Both the position numbers and the translations under genes were made by a program. A DNA stretch of 64,000 nt, from assembly GCA_041660385.1 (NCBI GenBank), contig JBAZWJ010000010.1, positions 41,207 through 105,206 of the forward strand, in the 5' to 3' direction. Positions 15,001 to 20,501 of this stretch are shown here, piece after piece. The stretch is from DYJE01 sp041660385. Its GTDB lineage: Bacteria; Desulfobacterota; Desulfobacteria; Desulfobacterales; Desulfolunaceae. Position 1 is the first letter of the stretch. Each line of letters begins with the position of its first letter. A model generated the notes under the pieces. That model was not told the origin of the DNA. It searched no databases and saw only the letters and a list, made by a program, of their open reading frames with translations.

Positions 15001-18000
15001 CGGAAACAGTTCAAGCCTCATATACCGTTGTTGACGGTGACACAGTGAGCGATGTGGAAGAGAGTCTTTACAGACGGCTCACACTCATTGACGGCTTCCA
15101 TGTGTCCATGACCGACAGTGTGATCACTATCAGCAGCAACAACGGCGATCTTTTTACCGTGGATCTGGTTCAGGCCGGAACAAATCTGTACTCGACTAAC
15201 GCTGCGGCTCACGCCATCGATTTTAACGATCTGGGAACCATCACCCTTACGAATGGTGAACTCTGGACCCTTTCCATTGACAAGGCCTACCATGTTTACA
15301 CGGTACGTCAGGGCGACACGTTGGAAGACATCGCGGAAAGTTTATCTGAAGAATTGAATGCAGTTTCCGGTTACACAGCCGCCCTTTCCGGTGTCCATCT
15401 GGTGGTCTGCCGCATCGACGGAACGGCTTTTGGTCTGACCGTTGAAAACACCGGAGCATCACTTTCGGCCCTCAATACCTATTTCTACGGCCCGGTGAAC
15501 CCCAACGTGCGGGTGGATGAAGACGTCCAGGTGGATGTGCTGAACGTTTTTAACGGCAACAGCCCCTCGGATGACGAAGCCACCCTGACCGAAAGCAGAC
15601 TTTACGGTCTTGGCATGGGCAACGATACGGTGATTGGCGGGGAATCGTTCCACGGTGGAATCACCTACGACAATCTGGAAGAACTGTCCATCGAACTGGG
15701 TCGCGGCAGCGATACATTGATCATCGAATCCACCCATCATGGCCTGACCACAGTCAGCGGCGGGGCAGGGGATGACACGATTCTGATCGACTCTCTCTAT
15801 GGTTATACCGTGATCGATGGCGGCGCAGGCGATGACACTGTTGTCACAGGCAGCTCAAACGGTTACGCCGATCAGATGGCAGCCCTTCTCACCGTGATCG
15901 GCGGAGACGGTGAAGATCGGCTCACAGTGGATGACAGCCATGATCTCACGGATAACGCAGTGACCGTTACGGCAGACACCGTAACAGGTCTCGGCATGAA
16001 CAAGGCTCCAGAAATCCAGACGATTTACGTCCAGGCCGGGTCCGGTTCTTACGTGCTGGCTGTTGAAGGCTTTGGCAGTGAAACAGGTTTGAGAGACACG
16101 GAACGGATTACAAGGTCTTTCGGTTTTGGTCTGATCCGTCTTGATTACGGCATGAGCAGCGATGACATGGCGATGTATCTTAACGAGTTCTTCGGCTCCA
16201 CAGGCATCACCGTGGTGAAAGAAGGCGTGAACTTCTTCACCTACACCATCACCTTTGGTGGCGATATCAGCGGAATGGACATTGCCCAGATGCAGTTGGT
16301 GGAAAATTATCTGCCAGCAGCTGAAGCATTACAGCCGCTTAACGCAGATTTCTCGGTTGTTCTTAGAACTGCAACTGTTGAGCACGGCAGCACAGGCGCG
16401 GATCAGAATAACATCGTGGCTCTCACTGTGGATGCCACCACAGGATCTTACCGGATTCATATCCGTGGAATGGAAAATGACGGAACCCAGGAATTCTGGA
16501 CTGATTTCATCGACGTTACCGCCGATGCGGATGATATTCTGGCAGCCCTTGATTCTGTTCTTAATCCTAACAACAACAGCGGCATAAGTCTGCCCCATAC
16601 CCGGAATGTCCGGGTGCTGGATATCGGAGACAGCTTCCTTGTGATGTTCAGGGGCGAATATGCGGATGTGGAAATCGACTTCATCGACACAACCATGGAT
16701 TTCGACGGTTTGATTCTGTTGAACACAACTGAAAACGGTATCCTCTACGGCAGTCTTGAAGCTTTGGACATTCTCCTTGGTTCAGGTGACGATCTGGCGG
16801 ATATTTATGGAACATCAGCCGATACGACGGTTTACGGCCATGATGGCAATGAGATCTTCAATGTGGGTGACAACGGATCGCTTGATATGATCAATGGGGA
16901 TTTGACCATCCACGCAGGTGCGGGAAGTCATTCATTGACGATTTCAGATGCGAGCGACCCGGATGGTGATACGGACGTTCGCTTGACGGCAGACACCCTT
17001 AGTGGACTTGCCACAGGCGACATTCGCTTCGACGCATCCGGTGATTTTATGGGCGGCATTTTTATTACCACCGGAACAGGCGATGATTCCATGACTGTGA
17101 CCGGCATACTGCCTGACGAACTGGTTCTGATCGATCTGAACAACGGAGATGACCAGCTGACGTTCGAATCAGCGGACAGCAATGAAAACGGATACGCCAT
17201 TGTCACAGGCGGCAGAGGCGATGATGGGGTTCAGTCTTCGGCCACTCTGCCCTGGAATCAGGATCTTGTGATCTTCGGTGATGAAGGTGATGTGCGATTT
17301 GGAGATCAGGCCCTCACCATGTACATGGGTCTTGAAATCCCCGTAGTTCGTATGGACAATGTGGTTCTTCTCCGTGATGCCGGTATTGCAGGCGGAAATG
17401 ACAGTCTTGTCGGTGGTCTTGGCCAGGATACCGTGTTCGGCGGCATGGGCGACGATACCTTATCAGGCAATGAAAACAACGATATCCTTATCGGCGGAAC
17501 TGATGATGACACTATAGACGGCGGCGCTGGTGATGATTTTATCCTTGGCGACAACGGCTACATCCTGCCTCAGAGCAGCAGGATTTCTTCGGTGATTCCT
17601 GTTATGGTCGGCACAGGCGATGATGCGATAACAGGTGGCACAGGTCACGATCTGATCATGGGCCAGGGCGGAAACGATATTCTCGCAGGCGATGAGGGCA
17701 ACGACACCCTGTTCGGCGATTATGGCCTGATCCTTATTGCAGACGATGGACCCGTAACAGTTGAAACCGTGGAGGGGTCGAATGATGGCGATGATAGTGT
17801 ATCTGGCGGAACTGAGGATGACACGATTTTTGGTGGCGGTGGTGATGACCTGATTTCAGGCAACGAGGGCAATGACCATTTGATCGGCGATTCCGGATCT
17901 GTAATCCGTGACTCGGTTAATGGTACGGATCTGGTTGTTGCAGCCACAGACATCGAAACAGGAAACGATCTGATCTCGGGCGATGAAGGCAATGATGTAA

Positions 18001-20216
18001 TCTTCGGCGGCGCAGGCGATGACAGTATATATGGTGGTCTTGGCAACGACAATCTTGCTGGCGACACCGGACGTTATGAAGAATCTGAATTCACGGCACG
18101 GGTTGCAGAAACAGATGGCAACGATACGCTGACCGGTCAGGATGGCGACGATGTCCTCCTGGGCGGCGGTGGTGATGATTCGCTGGACGGTTCGGACGGC
18201 AAAGACATCCTTGTGGGCGATGCCGGAACAATCAACTTTGAATCAAGTCTGGCCGTTTCAGCCGAAACAGATCAGGACGGTTTCGGCGGTTCGGATATTC
18301 TCAACGGCGGTGCCGGAGATGATCTGGCCATGGGCGGAGCAAACGGTGATCTGATTCTTGGCGGCTCTGGCACAGACACACTTCTGGGCGACAAAGGCGA
18401 CGTCCTGTTCGATGCTGACCACGAGATCCTGTTTGCTTCAACCTGTGATCCTGACGGCACAAACGGTGACGACGTGATCATTGACCAGGAAGGCCGTGGT
18501 TTGATCATGGGCGGGCCTGGTGATGATGATATCACGGCTGATGATTTCAACGGGTTCATTCTGGGAGACGAGGGCGTTTACACTCTTCTCGGTGACGAAC
18601 CGGGAATCCACACCTGCGCGTCTGAAACAGACGGCGATGACACAATTGTTGTGACCAGCGGCGATGCGGTGATCGTTGGCGGCGGCGGTTCGGATACGGT
18701 TCTGGGCGGTGATGGACGCACCATAATCATAGGCGACAACGGCATTGTGGCTTTTGACGCGGACCTTGCCATTAAAAACATTTACACCACCGATCCCGAA
18801 ACAGGCGGAGCTGACAATCTTTCCGGCCAGGGTGGCAATGACATTATCATCGGCGGCAGCGGTTCGGACACCGTTTCCGGCGGCAGCGAAGATGATCTGA
18901 TTATCGGTGACGGTGGGCTTATTCTGTTGGGCGAAAGCGGATCAATCGTCCGCTTCGAAACCCGTGACGGCGAATTCGGTGGATCGGATCAGATGGAAGC
19001 CGATAGCGGCAACGATATCCTTATAGGCGGTCAAGGCGGCGACGATCTTTCCGGCGGAGAAGGAAGCGACCTGATCTTCGGTGATAACGCAAACGGTGAA
19101 TTCAGCCGTGGCGGCGCTCCCAACTTGATAATGGCAGCGTCCATCGACCCCGAAACAGGCGGCGATGACATCGTATCCGGCGGAGATGGAGCCGATACAC
19201 TCGCAGGTGGAACAGGCAACGACGAACTCGCCGGTAACGAAGGCGATGACCGTGTTTTCGGTGATCATGCCGGATTTGATTTTACCACCGGCCTTGCTGC
19301 CGAACTTCTGTTTGAAGATGCAGCACCGATCCAGTCTGTTGCGGGCAATGACACACTATCCGGCGATGCAGGTGATGATGCCTTGTTCGGCGGTATGGGC
19401 AATGACACCTTAGACAGCGGTGACGGCAAAGACCTTGTCTCCGGCGGCAAAGGTAACGACCATCTGATGGGCGGAGCAGGCAACGACCAAATGAACGGCG
19501 ACGAAGGCGATGACCGCATCGAAGGCGAGTCCGGCTCCGACACAATCCTCGGTAGCGACGGCAACGACTGGATCGACGGCGGCACAGGCGTGGATCAGGT
19601 GATCGGCATCCGCGACGGTAACAAAGTGAACCACATTGAAATCATGAAAGATGACCAGGGCGAAGACCTTCTGGGCGATCTGGCCATCGTCGCCAGAATC
19701 AGAAAGTCTGCTCTGACCCCAAGACCTGCACTTCCGTCAATCGCCCGGATCACAACGGTACCCGACAGGTATTTCAGACCTTCGGCAACCACCGGCGTTG
19801 CCATGGAAACGCCCCACATGACCCTCCGATCTGACCGAGTTCTCCCCGTGGGCACAGGCCGTTCAACGCCTGCGCATCAGGACACGGACAGCACATCACC
19901 GGAAAAGAAAACTGTGAAACCGGCTTCTGCAAAGGAAAAAACCGAAACCCGTAAACCTGTGAAGAAAGCCACAGCCAAAGAAACGTTCGCTTTAAAACGT
20001 AAACTCCTGAACGCCCGCAAAATGCAGGAACTCAGACGTTATATCCAGGATTTCGGAATTTCCGAAAACGATCAGACTTCTTTCTTCTCACTCTGGCTCA
20101 GAGAACTTGTTCAAAGAATCACAGGCGAAATGACCGACGCCGAGTATGCCGAATTCATGAAATGGATGAAACAGCAAGATTCCAATGATCATGGCCTGAA
20201 ACCCGGAAAGCGGTAG
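3..20216 (+). CDS. Giant RTX-type surface/secreted protein, 5' end outside window
   Basis: One open frame of more than 6,700 codons. It runs off the left edge: the codons before the GTG at 33 are open and already coding-like, so the true start is upstream. Order along the DNA: a first RTX patch (about 130-290); beta-rich sequence with scattered GGxGxD motifs; a Pro/aromatic-rich stretch (1540-1960); short tandem motifs (2860-4380); two Calx-beta-like modules with the signature N-W-x-x-P-Q (6430-7190); about 20 G-E-x-W modules (7210-15480) interrupted by two pre-peptidase-C-terminal-like beta domains (about 8290-8790 and 12650-13150); dense RTX nonapeptides (17390-19600); and a Lys-rich tail (19890-20216). 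RTX repeats bind Ca2+ in proteins exported by type I secretion. An adhesin or biofilm role is inference. No transporter lies nearby, there is no LPXTG or PEP-CTERM motif, and the tail is not a typical T1SS signal. Confidence 0.9.
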   Translation, partial: GQSVRSEGDTVVIDAKEGNDALNFSGCTDPDTSDDEDYADLLVIELIGGIGNDTLTGSPWNDILDSGLGDDTVTGGDGKDTFLDAGGYDILVETQDKDMGLFDNHYVTGTIVGDSGSEFEKSLPDTAADLADRVKEDDPDLMLKDTGDHYSSSAIVEDLDGIFEEAMISGGAGNNTMVVGDMDNTIYVGQVFVSVTAWTGKVSIDNQGNTDDSYREYIIINSTGASNNRFSVTDSGTTGFDEVVVNGTSDSDSFTLDAAGSGAFRTGTLVMKKLNSDARDTITYRRIDRISINSRAGNDRFQSNDTAVITIINMGSGDDEIVIGNVPLIPDTGNRTLEYPEGVPVADTSRMTNGNSAPLFVLGGNQNDRMEVNHNRAKLYLHGGTGNDTFLLKTFLVLKENSDNPDEVTNLSTLFGGAGSNRYDYVQNAPVEINGGPGIDTIVVIGTPIGDTFVITNTYIAGAGRITNFMNIESIEVDGAGGDDQIYILSTDENVETIVNGGSGDDTIHVGGTPPPIVFDPPAYTYQPPAFEVQLPPELVYTDYTWNFSTFTFDMNWFDILVKSPQQVLQERISAMMASWSAIFPYFKYQGITYSQAQAQVRYDSFWFLFGLKMQITVTDLAVNFSVGHLEERSKVIQPPAVTVDPAPFAFQAQGVNDVSQIKGRLTIKGGDQYENEGDELIIHNQNGISEAGLITNRTTARMEQVGEDQNGNPIFKQATDETGKLLYDSFVSLEGIGLPTGTGVDTNLYFGIEIQGLETIELRLADNAVAGHEDHFTVALGDVHIYKNGRDAVSKGAVTDETAVTLVLGAGNDTVYIEQVGGAVEIQGGEGNDSVYVSDEGSITDIMNRVVFYGDANTHEQVIHLTAAEHAARLGMDLADYYALIENVPSAFINTQPNGSHSYVDAAGQTVYYMLPVLDPILKTVGADEYVYVNVVVIGSDGAVVEDLVQEMGVQERGVQRRGVQKTNGSGALLYLDDAGKETTVDTGVPSIETSAAGQLLFYTDSGAMVFTDTGIPVIDTDAVGALVYLDANFAKTFVNTGHASFVTDFESAAAHLLYIDGTGYKTLTVTAIPSLIPVFRTENRPYTVAVDAYENVQGAGGEDHLYINGSADSANTVVTVAGYELGVPATDGAGEPVYASQNLDILDPSSWVKATRYGIELTYSATDILKAGEPVVNTAGNLVLDVNGHVTFLTAADIKDGSGAALHHESGDPVYELAGDAMTYFGGEQKVDPETGVALFYSNAPQIDPYTGDVYQAGDSILNPFNGAIERDALGNILVHSAGDALTHMKGDAVLHMAGDVVRYYGGEQVYDEAGNAVKNGDGSNFLHLAGEAVIHNRRDPVVDVHGVQQTYNAGDAIYYYGDEAVTIGQPVVASDGSLVLDDEGRVVLYTADTITEDGEAVLHGRRSAVYVLTLGADPLVIESWTQAVHSQGDLKYYYGDEAVTYFGGEAAYYTTSDQAMTSRNLTRVTIEKDGAVTANLFYDQVEHVEITTGAGRDTVDVIETHTSTSAEGLVFNTMAGIDTVYVRNITTPTVVNTGAGDDLVRAAEMEITGSGADEVRLARVDALLARLDVNGGTGNDTLTLNDTGDHDDNTGTMTETLVAGLGTAGVGYQNLESLNILLGSGSDTFTVYSVSAITHTVVNTANGNDSLIVGGAGFALSNIHYTLDLDGGQGSDSLFMNNSAHVASNQNGIITDRSLAGFSMGGIIGYTLMETVTLSLGQLNDTLFVQSTIAGPTVIMTNGGSDTVNVGTTGGLATVFGGSGDDTFNINYDVNGIQTFVNGMGGTLTLHGQAGSDHYAIGLAGQGSALINVDDQSPQNDTGVDSMDVYGTDADDHFLFRPDMIATVEVDADGEAIRGGDVERINYDEQINGNVRVYGRKGDDVFVFDDNSSAMVVYGDEGDDMFQVGQIFKSPRDENAGLAEDDWFPTILTTKGYLSHGISYSVSLYGGIGNDGFTVYSNMAELYLYGEEDNDTFRVMSFVKVDPDDPKAPYTNINGGQGADFVTYVVNAPVRIDGGDGLDTLTIVGTEYGDDFVVTADGVYGAGRFITYAGVEEVVIDAMEGNDTFFIASTSADVHTVLIGGTGSDTFNVAGGSNGEPIAVVSNDYKGHSGIIVQDITGSDSYQGVDVIDISANVADNDEAGVLIFANADNLTVFEEDLVAADARSGLQVAEYWVVLTRSPLESVTITAAPSQPRESEQRAGGQGILLSTQADVEGSSQGVTLLFNRTNWYIPQKIVVTAGDDSLAEGERWVDISHTSVQGGNATDGGEYDNVGILKMNVQVVDDDAADVLVVMESGDPMVDEAGNIATLEYLDYKVVLTKAPKGSVVVSLGGDGQLRLTDTAATPHTITQLEFTAANWNVPQTVRVWGMNDLTVEGLHYSTITHRITSDLDLYFNITTADVVKDISAAVNAVYNSDFSATASGSTLIIQGPEDSMGSVLTGITHAATGNAAMSTITETSGNRLQVVLTGDVYAGETWTITVHGAAFSYTASRAADLSLSAMAARLASVIDSHDVYTAQASGSVIIIRGPTENLQDHAFAVTYPMINGSITEGASYTSWSNLKVTLSGTPHNGDVWTLNLSGTDFSYSVVDDATTLAQVMAGLIQAINSHAGQVYIAMPDTTTAYTFTVKQTDNDLFDAAFTGSGTAALSGDRVTVTEYLFAGEPELGEIWFMTLDGAVYSTRVGDGHENTEIDSVEIAIADDEAAEVLILGGDDSIQVTEKTEVVVMGYGQVTGDVNYNGTNTSFTADFGLSVVDETDYNDSIYYAQNIDYSGWSLNGNADIADASELPHITIRGTGDGSSDFYEFTIENAGTLVIFDVDYGYETGDDIVWLSVLRLYDADGKELALDVAGDRYSYSITAGGSGSSTDNDAYLAKIFNTPGTYYLEIANDNRDGLSDGWKGIAGLPEGVTYRLQVSFEGHAVSDFTFTADPVLEQEGPGAYVQNVDDSANWYTFYNPEIITRDDEGNINFITPYVTIQGTGDFTWDSYEFEVDSTMLVRYELSEIYASADPDVNVADTADYYLSASIELIGTVGSGDVWTLTLDGIAFDYTSTAVDTLDTVALALTGLVDGTLSYEASAAGSVMTISDYRGFRYDGLTHYINKAAVVTRTLGTAVDPVRFSQARVTLAGTVQAGEIWSLIVDGTTYAIAGETTAADDLYDVADMLAAAVNGQIRNGYALTASASGDTTIISISCADPMGFTLEFSQTGSNVRGIASISGVVVSPATGLFVTEADLALEGAVKEDEIWRLTLTSQFDYLTETGDNLTAVVDGWNIPAGDFTSQVTGGRVVVRSDESYTGSLTVTRANGSVVTSTVAYTTDSGDRVATFTLNEAVTVGQGQVWTLTLNSIYSSTVAAGDDLADVRTSLRTAVDASDDFAAVQTALGMIITSEHGAPFALGTAIQAVTSGTSDTTGSMINRDAIVLTGPVAEGETWRIDLSGALYSHVVLAGESLSDVVDDLTDQIDDLTNYMASNVVNGDGTITITVDNIIAAHFSLNYAIDYTSLGNVQTDGIHTRSQTLDLSGTARTGEIWRITLNGNEYDVTVASGDTLTEIVDGATVGLKDQIDDLAGFTATSVTAADGSTSALTVTRDNGDTFTLAFEIVHTTIGAGVVATVSQDVMTLTLSGTPSAGETWTAEVDGTPLTFDVTAGDTLTDVAASLTGQIDGLADYTATSAVNPDTSITITVTHGDGTAFTLDFDITYTTLGVYVPGGQFTTEEIEFSGTPRSGETWRITLNGTDYEFDVASGDTFTDIVDGAGGLLAQLNTVANFTAVSDTAADGSTSTVTLTNTAGAAFTLVTEILYTPQGSCSVDGQLETVREAVIGGTPDSGEIWTLTMNDGSNHTVSTTVGGAISTIGNIANDLAARFTALGLTDFSITVVDNGGGSYSLVVSNANADPFTLSFGITPATNGTITPVVTPVLAWEQSIQLLNGEPVVDGTWQVALNDTVNDSTFTVGNQLLENSRRAAMADYFYAQINSIEYPGYSAEWQNILEHSRGFTVTSDAGEVFTLVLMRNGTEVYNNSHTDATGGLTINFRNYDTNSDDVFTLILNRYQYEAQAGDNDLSDIAAGLAQTGGIHDIPAWYSPTSSGSRVILRDPSSLPVDIGTISRTVTYTDITSIEADTREHYFTTGDYQVSIRIVSNEYDSLGNIPAYETWTLELDDNMAVEGDEYLTYITEGKKVIEVATGFEGLFDAASDYDVDSRSVSGNAYFRIFDSPKQTVTANVLQGSGEVLGTFDIDHGSVITGYMPVLVFGGMFFNIINVPYAMYPLLQLTDSTGTVLASKADNTYPGDAGSASALDPMLEYEFGAAGTYQIHVGYYVDFNTEAYADIFSGAYSYVPLGYVPGMNPGVLSDYAIGVYPGQSYQLNVSVQRHAVSTAAVDLEGKTLNITEGLGAGNSYTITGYDGRTNTYTVAGEAQLDATSQFTVTYLMQDEFTDYEAVADDVLTDSYRIVLTRPLAAGEEVYIDVTPVATRTYNADEAFNEDANNGENNAIQVYVETPRAVVDLAGQALIGETWALILDDVTYDHMVNTSDLNEDNPLLAVAQALAFDMVTDGYTVVVSETADGVRMIITGADSFGARFADLTLTDGSISITPQIVFTSANWNIPQAVPVGALDDDLIDGGDVKVFAALGEQADSIRGPLTIDGGIMAHADEFMDNPFTLPEETNWPLADGYILKAGSVVIDGVTYATLTDTNATHYDPLTGTKDAPGFDPRMNDADTIYEFTLITGNGRGTILEVLRVDDADPYTVIFTVSWDEALDALYQEALLIDPSLDRTSFMESLILSFTTTRVVNLTSDAIENETWTMTLVDDAGANIFTYTVVDGDTLSDIADHLAQGLGAGADYTLSVNGSKITVVNTSGNDFQLTLTHESAPAVSAADIGTMQATLTGLPADSATWTLGLNDNPYNYSPVVGDTLAVVASGLAAQINDATGFMAVADGESLSVTSLDGSAFTLELTAGTGTVTPSSQVIRLDFNGQAITGEAWTVSLSTETVQASYTVVDGDTVSDVEESLYRRLTLIDGFHVSMTDSVITISSNNGDLFTVDLVQAGTNLYSTNAAAHAIDFNDLGTITLTNGELWTLSIDKAYHVYTVRQGDTLEDIAESLSEELNAVSGYTAALSGVHLVVCRIDGTAFGLTVENTGASLSALNTYFYGPVNPNVRVDEDVQVDVLNVFNGNSPSDDEATLTESRLYGLGMGNDTVIGGESFHGGITYDNLEELSIELGRGSDTLIIESTHHGLTTVSGGAGDDTILIDSLYGYTVIDGGAGDDTVVTGSSNGYADQMAALLTVIGGDGEDRLTVDDSHDLTDNAVTVTADTVTGLGMNKAPEIQTIYVQAGSGSYVLAVEGFGSETGLRDTERITRSFGFGLIRLDYGMSSDDMAMYLNEFFGSTGITVVKEGVNFFTYTITFGGDISGMDIAQMQLVENYLPAAEALQPLNADFSVVLRTATVEHGSTGADQNNIVALTVDATTGSYRIHIRGMENDGTQEFWTDFIDVTADADDILAALDSVLNPNNNSGISLPHTRNVRVLDIGDSFLVMFRGEYADVEIDFIDTTMDFDGLILLNTTENGILYGSLEALDILLGSGDDLADIYGTSADTTVYGHDGNEIFNVGDNGSLDMINGDLTIHAGAGSHSLTISDASDPDGDTDVRLTADTLSGLATGDIRFDASGDFMGGIFITTGTGDDSMTVTGILPDELVLIDLNNGDDQLTFESADSNENGYAIVTGGRGDDGVQSSATLPWNQDLVIFGDEGDVRFGDQALTMYMGLEIPVVRMDNVVLLRDAGIAGGNDSLVGGLGQDTVFGGMGDDTLSGNENNDILIGGTDDDTIDGGAGDDFILGDNGYILPQSSRISSVIPVMVGTGDDAITGGTGHDLIMGQGGNDILAGDEGNDTLFGDYGLILIADDGPVTVETVEGSNDGDDSVSGGTEDDTIFGGGGDDLISGNEGNDHLIGDSGSVIRDSVNGTDLVVAATDIETGNDLISGDEGNDVIFGGAGDDSIYGGLGNDNLAGDTGRYEESEFTARVAETDGNDTLTGQDGDDVLLGGGGDDSLDGSDGKDILVGDAGTINFESSLAVSAETDQDGFGGSDILNGGAGDDLAMGGANGDLILGGSGTDTLLGDKGDVLFDADHEILFASTCDPDGTNGDDVIIDQEGRGLIMGGPGDDDITADDFNGFILGDEGVYTLLGDEPGIHTCASETDGDDTIVVTSGDAVIVGGGGSDTVLGGDGRTIIIGDNGIVAFDADLAIKNIYTTDPETGGADNLSGQGGNDIIIGGSGSDTVSGGSEDDLIIGDGGLILLGESGSIVRFETRDGEFGGSDQMEADSGNDILIGGQGGDDLSGGEGSDLIFGDNANGEFSRGGAPNLIMAASIDPETGGDDIVSGGDGADTLAGGTGNDELAGNEGDDRVFGDHAGFDFTTGLAAELLFEDAAPIQSVAGNDTLSGDAGDDALFGGMGNDTLDSGDGKDLVSGGKGNDHLMGGAGNDQMNGDEGDDRIEGESGSDTILGSDGNDWIDGGTGVDQVIGIRDGNKVNHIEIMKDDQGEDLLGDLAIVARIRKSALTPRPALPSIARITTVPDRYFRPSATTGVAMETPHMTLRSDRVLPVGTGRSTPAHQDTDSTSPEKKTVKPASAKEKTETRKPVKKATAKETFALKRKLLNARKMQELRRYIQDFGISENDQTSFFSLWLRELVQRITGEMTDAEYAEFMKWMKQQDSNDHGLKPGKR
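3640..4380 (+). repeat. Short Y-x-G-(G/D)-E-(A/Q) / A-G-D-A repeats inside the giant protein
   Basis: Within the giant gene this part encodes degenerate short units such as YFGGEQ, YYGGEQ, YYGDEA and YFGGEA, interspersed with AGDA-V-like and GDAVLHM-like stretches of 10-30 residues. The units differ in sequence and spacing, so they look like old, diverged tandem duplications. I recognise no domain family here. Just upstream (about 2860-2920) there is a smaller run of G-V-Q-x-R/K units. Confidence 0.6.
7380..15480 (+). repeat. Array of about 20 G-E-x-W modules (roughly 100 residues each)
   Basis: Each module reads roughly hydrophobic-x-L-x-G-x-(4-6)-G-E-(I/T)-W-x-(I/L)-x-L-(N/D)-G, then Y-x-x-x-V-x-x-G-D-(T/S)-L-x-(D/E)-(I/V), a helix-like stretch, and a final beta pair containing F-x-L. 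The Trp codons lie near 7450, 7750, 8030, 9135, 9430, 9760, 10040, 10320, 10610, 10920, 11215, 11520, 11845, 12490, 13575, 14445, 14720, 14980 and 15265, plus a degenerate copy near 12165. From 9430 to 11845 the period is a steady 290-325 bases. The modules probably fold as extracellular beta-sandwich repeats; that is inference from their pattern. Confidence 0.8.
17390..19600 (+). repeat. Dense RTX (GGxGxDxLx) nonapeptide block
   Basis: This part of the giant gene encodes many tandem glycine/aspartate nonapeptides of the form G-G-x-G-x-D-x-(L/I)-x, for example GGMGDDTLSG, GGAGDDFILG and GGTGNDELAG. They are grouped in sets of 4-6 separated by 25-35-residue spacers, several of which begin L-x-G-D-x-G. 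Such repeats form calcium-binding parallel beta-rolls that fold after type I secretion. Confidence 0.9.
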
Positions 20217-20416
20217 CCACCGCCAAACTTTTTACCCTTATGTCAAACCATATCGTGAATCTATGTTCAATGGATAAGTATTTCAGAGCGTTTTCGTGTG
20301 ACTTCAGACATAATCATTGACAAACTATAGTATTTGGTCTTTACAAAGAACTTGAAATAACAGCTATTGCGGTATTGCTGGAAGATTTCCGCATCATACC
20401 CTTATGGAAGAACCGA

Positions 20417-20460
20417 TTCATTCAATTGCTGGATCATTTTTAATAAATTGATTGAATGAA
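20417..20460. promoter_or_regulatory. Inverted repeat upstream of the methyltransferase gene
   Basis: TTCATTCAAT at 20417-20426 is perfectly repeated in inverse as ATTGAATGAA at 20451-20460, with a 24-base spacer, 41 bases before the methyltransferase start. A consensus -35 hexamer TTGACA is at 20317-20322, but no good -10 follows at the usual spacing. The repeat could be an operator or part of a leader hairpin. The rest of the 285-base gap (20217-20501) shows nothing recognisable. Confidence 0.35.
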
Positions 20461-20501
20461 CCCTATTGCCAGTGAGCTTATAAGGCGGATATCATAACAC
20501 A

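Noticed and set aside
14490..15340. G-D-T-L-x-D-I-A stretches in the G-E-x-W modules looked like LysM domains
   Set aside because: Only the first strand and turn match; the rest of each module follows the G-E-x-W pattern and lacks the LysM length and ending.
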